NCBI RefSeq assembly: GCF_019578655.1
Contig: NC_063259.1
Location: forward strand, 10,382,489-10,446,488
Reading direction: 5' to 3'
Length of the DNA stretch: 64,000 bases
From: Ricinus communis
Taxonomy: Eukaryota; Streptophyta; Magnoliopsida; Malpighiales; Euphorbiaceae
Shown: one piece after another, positions 55,511 to 64,000 of the stretch
How the letters are laid out: each line of letters starts with the position of its first letter
Numbering within the stretch: the stretch's first letter is position 1
Program-made: the position numbers and the translations under genes
The notes under the pieces: generated by a model
The model's database searches: none
What the model saw: the letters and a program-made list of their open reading frames with translations, nothing else
Told to the model about the DNA's origin: nothing

Positions 55511-57190
55511 TTAGCCCAAAATAAATTAGTATCGCATGGAGAAACTAATAATAAAGCATAGTGTCTTAAGATTAGAGATATAAATTGGAGGATCAAATCG
55601 AATTCCGATAAAATTGTTTTGAATTTCATATTATTTCAGGATTAGTCATTTTGGCTCTGGATTATTTCGAGGTCGAGTAATTTTAGGTTCAAATGATTTT
55701 TAGGTTCTGCTAGGGTTCGGGTTGGGTCGGATTCAGGTCTTTCTTGCCCTATTTCCTTTTTGGATCTGGATCATTATATGTCCATTTGAGTTGGATACAG
55801 ATAAAATCTAGTTCGGGTTATCTTAAATTTCTGGTCGAATTTCATATTAACTTATCGAGTTCGAGTTAATTTTAAATTAATTTATTTGATTTTATTTTTT
55901 ATTTTAGGAATTTTATTCAGTAAAATTTTGTATATTTAATTTTTTAAAAATTTTCTAGTTCAAGATCCGATGTTTACCATCTTCTGCCTTATATTTGTAT
56001 GGTCGCCTCTTTGTTGAACTATCATTTTTATTTACTTTGTATTTTTGTTGAGATCTAAACAAAAATAAAATAATACAAATTCTATTAATTTTAAAATTAA
56101 TTAACTTAGTTATTTAGTTTACTTACGAAAGTGATGTAAATTAAAAGATTTTAAAGTTAAAATGGTGTCAATGTCAAAAAATTTTAAATTAATATTTTCA
56201 TTATCAATTAATTTTTTTGACTCTTATAAGAAAACTATTTAATATTAATAATTTAATTTTTTTACTCAAGTTATAATTTTATTTTCAATTTCAAATATTA
56301 ATTTTCTTATAAATATAATATAAAATAATTTCACTTTTCTAAAGAAAAAATTAAATGGAAATTAAACTAATAAATTACAATTTACTTTTTGATGTTCTTA
56401 CTTTTTAATTATATATATATATAAATTTAAGCTAATTATTTTATTTAATAATTAACAATGTACAAGGCAATAACTTTACAAGATTAAAAATTTAGAAATG
56501 ATATTACAAAAGATATTTCTTAAAATTCTAATTGAAAATAAATATATTAAAAATTAATATTAAAATTACTTATACATGATAATTAAATTTCACCAAGATG
56601 CTACTTTTATTTTAATAAAAATATATATTTCGGGTCATATGTCGGATTTTAAATCAGGTTATAGAGGTTATTAATTCGAGAATTATCAAGTTTCAAATTG
56701 TATTGGGTTTTATGTTCATATCATTTTGAACACGAATTATTTTCAGGTTTTTAATATTTCATGCTCAAATGGCTTCGGGCTCATATTACACAAATTTCGG
56801 ATAACTTTAATCTCGAATTGTTTCAGATTTGAGTCATTTCGAATTCGAGCGTTTTTAGTTTTAGGTTATTCCAAGTTCAGATCTTTAATTTCTTATTAAA
56901 GTTTTAATTTATACGGATCGAATTTCAAACGAGTTGAATGACGTTTTTAAATTAATATAAAAATATGCCATATCTACTTAAGATTTGCCATCTTATTAAT
57001 ATAATTCAAAAAATATTTTCTGTTTTCTTTTTCTAAATCTCTTGGTATTCAAATCCTTGAAATTAACAAATATTTAATACCTATTTCACTGACATTCATG
57101 AACAAGTCAACAAATTTATAAAAATTAGATCCAACTTTTTCTTATCTCTTTCTGTGAAAGCTTCAACTAGTGACCCTTCTCAACAAGTTT
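55511..57190. other. AT-rich intergenic DNA with TCGGGTT-type words
   Basis: No gene is seen. Two stretches (about 55640-55870 and 56630-56900) are built of degenerate words such as TTCGGGTT, TCGAATT, GGTTCGGGTTGGG and TTTCAGGTT, a diffuse repeat often seen in plant intergenic DNA. The rest is AT-rich. Confidence 0.5.
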
Positions 57191-57432
57191 TACATACAGT
57201 TTCAATTTGTATTAATAGGTGTATTATAAAGCAAGCATACTTCATTTGACCGCCCTAAAGCAACTCATTAGGTTTGCTCCGTCACCAAAGTACAAGCAAA
57301 TTCGTATTTTTCAGTCCACATTTGCACAAAGGAGTGATAGAGAGAGCTCAGCAATATGTCCAGCTCAACATATACAGTTTTCCTGGTGCAGTCATCAAAC
57401 AAATAACACTCTCAAATCCTTGGTGCAACCAT

Positions 57433-59358
57433 TTAAGTGAACAGCCTAAGGCGATTGCTGATCCGCCTGCGGCATATGGGGCAATTTGACACCCTTGATC
57501 CACACTCTCTACAAGTCTGCAACCATGCAATGCTATTCAGTATTATGTAAAAGGGAAATTCTTACCGAGCTTCGGTATATAAATCACAATAAATATGAGA
57601 GTTTAATTGATAGATATTCTATAATTTAAAATTAATGAATATGTTGTTGGCGGTCCACCGCCCAACATATGTATCAATATTTATCGATTTAGTGTACAAA
57701 TGACAATATCCACCAAATTACCATGTGTCCACAGTCGAAGGCCAAGTCCTTGGCATTAGTCAGGCAAATAGGGCAGGCCTGCAATCAGATATCAAATGGG
57801 GAATTTCAGTTGCTTTTAAACTGGACATAAATGAGATCTGCAAGTTTCTACGCCAAAAACTAATTCATCCCAACATCCCCTAGAAAGTCTTAACATATGT
57901 AGTTGTGGATTCTGAACGCATGGAAAACAATATATACCAAGTTATACCTGGGTTCTCTCATCCTCAACAGGAGAAGATACATTACTCGGTTCATGGTCTA
58001 TTGTTGGACGATGAGCGTAAGGAACTGGAGGAGGGCGCGGTACTATTTTCTTTGATCTGCCAGTAGTACGTCTGTAGTTGAATACGATTAACTTGAATGA
58101 ATGAACATTATAACCAGCGTAATTTCTAACTTAAGGAAGCTAGCAAAATTGAAATGGAAGTCTGGTCCCAATTAGTTGGGCTTAGCTGAGTTTCCAATAA
58201 GCGATTGCACTGCTGTATGAGGCAATGAAGCAGTTTAGCAAATCCTACCCGACTATACCAAATTCAAGAGCTGCTTTGTACTGGAAAGGAATCTCCATTA
58301 GTGCAGCAAGAGCAAAGGCTGTTTGTTTCTCAGAGGGAGTTGCATTCTTTGTCATAATTGCAGTAAAATTAACAAACTGTACATAACATGGAAAAACATC
58401 TCAGGTGAATAACCAACATATATAAGATTATCTTAGATGATGGAAACTAAAGCTCATAGTAATATTGAAATACCTGAAAATTATCAAATTCACGTGCTGG
58501 AATTTTGTCATCAAACTTCTTCATGTCATCCCAAGGTCCATCACCAACCCCAACAAGAATTATTGATAATGGGTATGAACTGAATGCAAAAATCAGTGGG
58601 CTACATGTTCAGTTCAAACGTTCACACACAAGTAGTAACAATATCATGTTAAAACGTAAGGACTGATTCATCAGCTTCTCCTTATATTCACTTACTAGCT
58701 CTTGAGCTATACACAACCCAGTAACCCATAAGGAACATAAATTATTTATGTCCCAGAGATGTAACTAAATTCATGATGAGAATGGTGTGACATCAAATTA
58801 ACAGAAATAGAAAAGGAAAAGGAATTTCACGGCAAATAAAACTGGCTGGTTATGCAAACAGAGGTGGTTAACAAAGCACAGCAACTACTATGGCGCTCAC
58901 AATCTTAAATAACATCTTTCTTCTTTTCTTTCTCTTGTTTCTGGTCTTACACTCCCCCTCCCATGATCAAGAGACCTAACCATTTGAATTATTGATTGAA
59001 GCTATTCAAAATGTGCAGATAGGCTATGTATTAATATAGGCATATATGTATAACAAGGCTGAACCTTGCATCTACGATTGACTTGATTGTTTTCTCTTCT
59101 TGTGGGCTTAGCTCTCCATGACTTGTATTGACACTCCTTGTAACCTTCAGTATAAAAAAATTATATTGATTATAAATAATGTGTGATACGTGTGTGTGTA
59201 TGCAGCAGAGAGAAAGAGAGACAGAAGAAAGAACAAGCATAGCCAGCTTTGGGTTCAGACCTGGCCATCTGCAACTATAACCAATACATGGTATTGGCCT
59301 CCACTTCTTTCCACGATGTCCATTGCAGCCTGAATCACCGGTGCATAAGAAGTTGGCC
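57433..59358 (-). pseudogene. RGLG/copine-like RING E3 ubiquitin ligase, 3' part
   Basis: Seven minus-strand coding exons with GT-AG borders: 59358-59261, 59144-59065, 58579-58474, 58377-58249, 58071-57948, 57778-57722 and 57516-57433 (TAA). They encode the second half of the vWA/copine domain ([47 protein letters not shown]), the segment ALMEIPFQYKAALEF, a basic/proline linker, and a C-terminal RING with all eight ligands: CPIC, DCGH, TCRECG and CPIC. RGLG proteins attach ubiquitin in hormone and stress signalling. The exon at 58377-58249 is 129 bp where 128 would keep the frame, giving a frameshift near 58321 and a TGA soon after. Upstream exons for the N-terminus and first half of vWA are not found to 64000. 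A truncated pseudogene is most likely; a base error plus a very long intron is the alternative. Confidence 0.8.
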
Positions 59359-59375
59359 CTTAAAACAATTACATG

Positions 59376-59975
59376 TATCTGTGAAGATGTGGCTCTTGAA
59401 ATAAGCATGCAAAACTTTTAAAATAATAGTTAAGCAATTTGTTGATAGCATAAATGGCTATAGGTTTTCCTAAGCTCAAGACCCATTGGTTCATCCGCAT
59501 GGAGTGTCACTTATTTCTCCACATCAAATGAGTTATACTGAAGAGAAGCTTATGGTTAAATCTAAAATGAGTTACAATCATATATATTAGATGTATATGT
59601 AGATAGCACCTATGTGATTATTTTTGGAAGACAAGGAGAAAGAAATATATATGAGCATTCTAATTAAGATGACCACAACCTAGAACATTGAGTTTATTGT
59701 GTGAAAATCATAACAACTGTGATGCTCCAAGATCAACCACCAGCTTATGGTTGATCTTGTATGCAAGGGTTTTATTAGAATTAACTGATTATATTGACGA
59801 AGGTGAGAGTAAAGTGATTAATTCAATTGATGAAGGTGGAGGGTAGAGTCCATTATTAAAATAGGGCTTGATTGTTTGGTTGGATCTTAGTTGTGACTTG
59901 AAATAATTGATTAATTGATCAATTTGAATATGAGAATAAACTGAAGAGGAAATTAAACATTTTACTTTCTTTTTT
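59376..59975. other. Intergenic or intronic DNA, no gene seen
   Basis: No exon of the RGLG-type gene or other coding signature is visible. If that gene is complete beyond the window, this and the following 4 kb would be intron. Confidence 0.5.
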
Positions 59976-60474
59976 TAAGCCAAATTATTAATTAAAGTCT
60001 AAATCTTGTACTTTTTAACAATTTTATCCAATTGTTTCAAAATTTTAAAACAAATACATATACTTTCAATTTATTTCTAAAAATATTTTTTGGTAACAAT
60101 TTTTAAAATATTATAATAAAAAAAATGACGTGGCAAGTTAATTCTGCTTACTAACATAAAATTTGATGAGTTAATAAAAAACAATTGCATTTAGATGTAA
60201 AATATGTGAAAGAATGCATATACATAAGAATTTTTAATGATTATATTATTAAGTCTATGATAAACTGTTTTTACTGATTTATAATTATTATTCTTTTAAT
60301 AAGCACAATCAACTTCCTACATCATTTTTCTACTGTAAAATTTTAAAATTGTTATCAAAATATATTTTTGAAAATAAATTAAAAAAATGAATTTTTATTT
60401 TAAAATTTTGAAACAATTGGATAAAATTGTTAAAAAAATGTAACGTTTAAAAATTAATTTATAATTAGGCTTTT
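59976..60474. repeat. Foldback/MITE-like element with ~165-bp arms
   Basis: The left arm (about 59976-60145) begins AAGCCAAATTAT and contains TTAACAATTTTATCCAATTG and TTTCAAAATTTTAAAA. The right arm (about 60305-60474) is its inverted copy, ending ATAATTAGGCTT, with about 80% pairing by eye. A loop of about 160 bp carries no ORF. Terminal AAGCC/GGCTT are flanked by T runs, so a target duplication cannot be defined. Confidence 0.7.
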
Positions 60475-61370
60475 TTTATTTCAATTTTATGGATTTTTAC
60501 TTATATTATTTTTTACTTATATTATTTTATATGGGATGTTCCAAGCCTAAGTGCCTATAATTTATTGCTAAAGCCCACATTTGCCTGTCATTTTATTTTT
60601 TTGTGGCTTTTATGTTGTTGATTTCTTTTCTTTTTCTACTATAGCCATTGTAATTTTTGTTTCTTTTTTCTGGAGAAGATGATTTTCTTTTTGAACTTTC
60701 TATAAGATCTTTGATTGGTTTTATATCTCCGAGCTATATTGATACTATTCTCAGGCTGAGATTGTTAAACTTTAGTTGTTTTCAGAAAATTTAAAAATGT
60801 TATAATCACGGTACTGTTAGTTACTTAATGCAGTCCATGTATTTAGAAATTTGTCTAATAGAGTTGACAAGCTCACTAGTTTTATGCGTTGAAAGGCTTC
60901 TGTCTTGATTTTGGTCTGTGGATCTTTGTTAATCTTTGACATTATTACTGCCTTATATTGTGTTGATTTTTATTTATTTATTCTGGGAGAAAATTAATAA
61001 AATAATTAGTAAATGAAAAGGAGAAAAAAGAAATTGAGGAAAATAAGAAAATGGTAGAGTAGAAAATTAAGGTTATTATATTTGTATTATTTTTCAGTTT
61101 CAGGATTTACATATTCTATTAATTAAATAGTTGATCAAAATCAATACCTTTTTTGTTAAGAAAAAAATTAGTTAAATAAAACATATGTCTAGCGAATTGC
61201 AATTCACATATTTCTAACATCCTAGCCACAACAAATTGAAGTATCGAAGCAGGGGCTAGGGGCTAAGAGCTAATCATTATATGGATTTTTCGCGATACTA
61301 ATAATAATATAACTATTAAAAAAAGTATAGAAATAGATAAGAAGGAACTTGACAAATTGAAGAATATAAA

Positions 61371-62027
61371 GTCTGTTTGGTTCAGCGGATCAATGTCGCT
61401 GGTAGCTGGTGGCTAGTGGTTGATGGCTAATAAATTAAACTGTTTAGTAGAATTTTATTAGCGATTGCTGGTAATATATTAAATGATCTTTGAATGTATA
61501 ATCTATCGTTAAATATATTTTATTTTATTATATTATATTTAATGATATAAATTAATAAAAATAATTTATAATAATTAAGAATTTTATAGTTAATTTTTTA
61601 GCTCAATTGTATTTATTATTAAAAATATTTAGAAAAATTATTTTAAAAGTAGAAATCTAAATTTAAATTCTATTAATAAACATTTCTAATTTCAAATACC
61701 ATAGTTCTAAATATTATAATTATTTAACTATTAAAAATAATTTTAAAATAATAATTATTTATTTTAAAATATAAAACATTAATTATATGAGATCAATTTA
61801 AAGTAAGTTATTGTTAATAAGTTTTAATAAGGATAATAGTATCCAACTAAATAAAAAATCAAATCAGCTATGAGCTGATAAGAAAAAATTCTAAAATAGA
61901 GCTGATACAATCAACAACTGATTAACACTAAATCAGCTATCAACTATTATTTTTTAAATCTTTACCAAATACTTTAATATAGCTACTCAGTTATCAGCTA
62001 CACCAAATCTTTAAACAAAACACCCTC
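61371..62027. repeat. MITE-like element with GTTTGGTTCAGC-type ends
   Basis: The left end GTCTGTTTGGTTCAGCGGAT and the AGCTGGTGGCTAGTGG that follows are inversely related to the right end (AGTTATCAGCTACACCAAAT, then AAACAAAACACCCTC). The interior is AT-rich without coding. Elements with such ends are common in plants, often assigned to hAT-like or Mutator-like MITEs; I cannot decide which. No clear target duplication is visible. Confidence 0.55.
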
Positions 62028-62194
62028 ATAATATCAAAATATAACGGGATACTTTAGGAATAATGAATGTTTTAGTATCAATGGATTAAAAGATATTACA
62101 AACTTTTATATTTTAGTTCGTTACCTAATATGCAAATAAAGTGTTGAATAAATTGTCTAAATAATATGAGAAAATAAAAATAAAAATAGCAGTA

Positions 62195-62198
<4 letters not shown>

Positions 62199-62237
<39 letters not shown>
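62199..62237. repeat. (AT)19 microsatellite
   Basis: The sequence is an uninterrupted AT run of 39 bases in AT-rich DNA. Confidence 0.93.
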
Positions 62238-62240
<3 letters not shown>

Positions 62241-63540
62241 TTTTATTAAAAAATTAAATTTGTATATTTCAAAATTGACGGAATTCATGTATTCATTTTA
62301 TTTTATATTGTATTGAATAAACTGACATTGAATCTCTTGCTTCTAAGAAAATGATTTTTAAAATTAAAATATATCTGATTAAGATTTTGATTAAAATATA
62401 ATAAAAATATAACTGACATATATTATATTGTACATTAGTAAGAGAAGAAAGTTTACTTTTAACTTTTATTAAATTCTTTTAAAATATAAATATGACATAA
62501 ATTAGATTCTTAATAAATTTAATAAGATGCTATATATATGATTTATAATATTTTCAAGGTATATACTAATTTTTGTTATAACATATATTATTTTATCTAT
62601 ATGCATATTGTTTCCAGCATTTTTGCAAATAATATCTACTATTTTTCTAAATTTTTTTATTAACTTCTAATTTTCATATTTTATCTTCAAAAATCAAGTA
62701 AAAATCTTTTAAATTGCTACAAACTCTGATTCAAAATCAACCAAATCATTCAAAAATCTAACCAGATAAAAATTTTAATTATTCATAATTAAAATATATT
62801 CTGAAATAATTGAATTAGATGTTAGCTTAGCTTTTCTTTCTATGTAGTGCTTTCAGAATTGTTTTTGAAACTAATATAGGATTAAAGGATTTCTCTTTTT
62901 GGATTTTCTGAGGTGATTTGTCATCGATTTTAAATAGAGATTTATACTATAACTATTAAAAATTTTGAGTTGGGACAATATTTTTGTAAGAAAAGCATTA
63001 TTAACGTATAAATGATATTTCTTTTCTTCTTTGACAATTACTGAAATTTTCTATTTCCTTTTTGAGTTTCTGAATTTTTTTTTAAAGTGAATGGGTAGAG
63101 TATAGAGCATTAACAGAATTCAATTTAAGACCAACAAATATCAAAATACCTATAGTTAGACACTTAGTTAGATGGAACTTAATACATATAAAGTTAAGTG
63201 GACGTTTAACACATATAAATTGTTTATATTTTTTATTCTTTAGTAATATGTTATTTCTAAAATATTACTTTATCATCTATAAGAATTTTACCCAGCACGT
63301 TCTAGATTAAAATATCAAAGTTAAGATGCAGCCTATGCGAGGTTAAGATTAAATAAAACCAAGAGTTTTACTAATGTTGCTAACTAAAGTAATTGGAGAA
63401 AATAAATTTAGCTATTGAAGCCAACAAAAAGCAAAAAATATGTATTGACCTTACATGAATTTCCTCATGAAATGTAACTGTCTATATAGTATCCCTCTCT
63501 CTCAACATCTTCTCTACTATTTCATCCAAACAAAAATATA
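62238..63540. other. AT-rich intergenic DNA, no gene seen
   Basis: No coding or element signature is seen on either strand. Confidence 0.55.
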
Positions 63541-63559
63541 GTTTCATCTGTGACTACTT

Positions 63560-63770
63560 TTGAGGGAGAGATTTAGCAACCTGCTGCCTACAAATTTTTT
63601 TATAGAATTATTGATGTGAATTCTTTCCCTAAAGCTAGCGGACTGACTCAATTACGGCCTATATTTATAGCCTCCCCAGGATGCTATAATATAGAGATGT
63701 TATTCAATTCTTTGAACAAACTATTAGCGAATCTATTAACACAGAAGAACGTGATAAGGTTTTGAGTGAT
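63560..63770 (+). pseudogene. Possible LINE reverse transcriptase scrap
   Basis: A plus-strand frame reads NSFPKASGLTQLRPIFIA, then GCYNIEMLFNSLNKLLANLL. Plant LINE RTs have a PK....LRPISLCN..YKI...LANRL pattern, and the LRPI and LAN spacing is similar. The match is short and the first part is not convincing, so this could be chance. Confidence 0.25.
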
Positions 63771-64000
63771 TAAGATAAATATTCTTTAAACCGATATTAA
63801 TTTGCCTGTGTTATACTTTTTCCTTTATAATAATGAATTCATATTACTCATCTTTTGAATGGGAAAGATTATAAGATTTAGGCTGCAAATTACACAGAAG
63901 CCATTAAGTTGACCCGATATACCCGAAGTAAAAGACCCTAAGCAACCAAACTCCATGTGAAGAGCCCCAAAACCTCAAAGTAAAGAAGAAAGTATACTTG

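Noticed and set aside
57219..57489. Plus-strand frames of 71-73 codons
   Set aside because: They are antisense to the last exon and 3' flank of the RGLG-type gene and show no domain.
59031..59408. 125-codon minus-strand frame treated as a single gene
   Set aside because: It reads through two exons and an intron of the RGLG-type gene; the real coding parts are 59358-59261 and 59144-59065 in different frames.

Overview
The window looks like repeat-rich chromosomal DNA from a flowering plant, most likely a eudicot. It is strongly AT-rich, has plant-type introns (GT-AG, T-rich acceptors), and carries plant-specific mobile elements: Athila, Tat/Ogre and Tekay-type Ty3/gypsy, a CACTA/En-Spm element and a copia solo LTR. 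Primer-binding sites match plant tRNA-Asp and tRNA-Arg. The species cannot be named from the sequence. No bacterial, organellar or CRISPR features were seen.

Layout. 1-813 is AT-rich DNA without a gene. 819-6313 is a small Athila element on the minus strand with both LTRs, a decayed gag, the start of protease and no other pol. 6319-10840 is AT-rich DNA with one promoter-like island near 9.23-9.78 kb. 10840-11160 is a stray Athila protease scrap. 12787-33088 is a large composite Tat/Ogre-type region: a left LTR, a tRNA-Arg-type primer site, internal copy A (leader, gag, RNase H, integrase, 3' region with hairpin repeats, and an antisense plant-mobile-domain gene), then internal copy B (leader, gag, integrase tail, hairpin repeats, 32-bp minisatellite, polypurine tract) and a right LTR. 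A copia solo LTR (26850-28632) sits in copy B. 33115-38228 is the 3' part of a CACTA element with a TNPA-type (Transposase_24) pseudogene, split by a 3-kb Tekay-type solo LTR (33982-36978).

40570-55505 is a second Athila element on the minus strand with a perfect CTAAT target duplication, a perfect tRNA-Asp primer site and recognisable gag, protease, RT, RNase H, integrase and ATHILA ORF-1 genes, all broken by stops and frameshifts. A Tekay-type element (41352-46736) inserted into its 3' LTR, and a later deletion fused the truncated Tekay 3' LTR to the Athila ORF-1.

57433-59358 holds the only host-type gene seen: the C-terminal seven coding exons of an RGLG/copine-like RING E3 ubiquitin ligase on the minus strand. 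Its 5' exons are not found in the following 4.6 kb and one exon has a 1-bp frameshift, so it is probably a truncated pseudogene. 59.4-64 kb is AT-rich and holds a foldback element, a MITE-like repeat, an AT microsatellite and a doubtful LINE scrap.

None of the retroelement genes is intact. Many stops fall where the families have Trp or Gln, which fits C-to-T decay of methylated, silenced DNA. The most unusual signals are a repeated stem-loop with compensatory changes in the Tat 3' region, an antisense gene with its own promoter inside the Tat element, and repeated GAGC/GCTC mini-palindromes in the Tekay LTRs.
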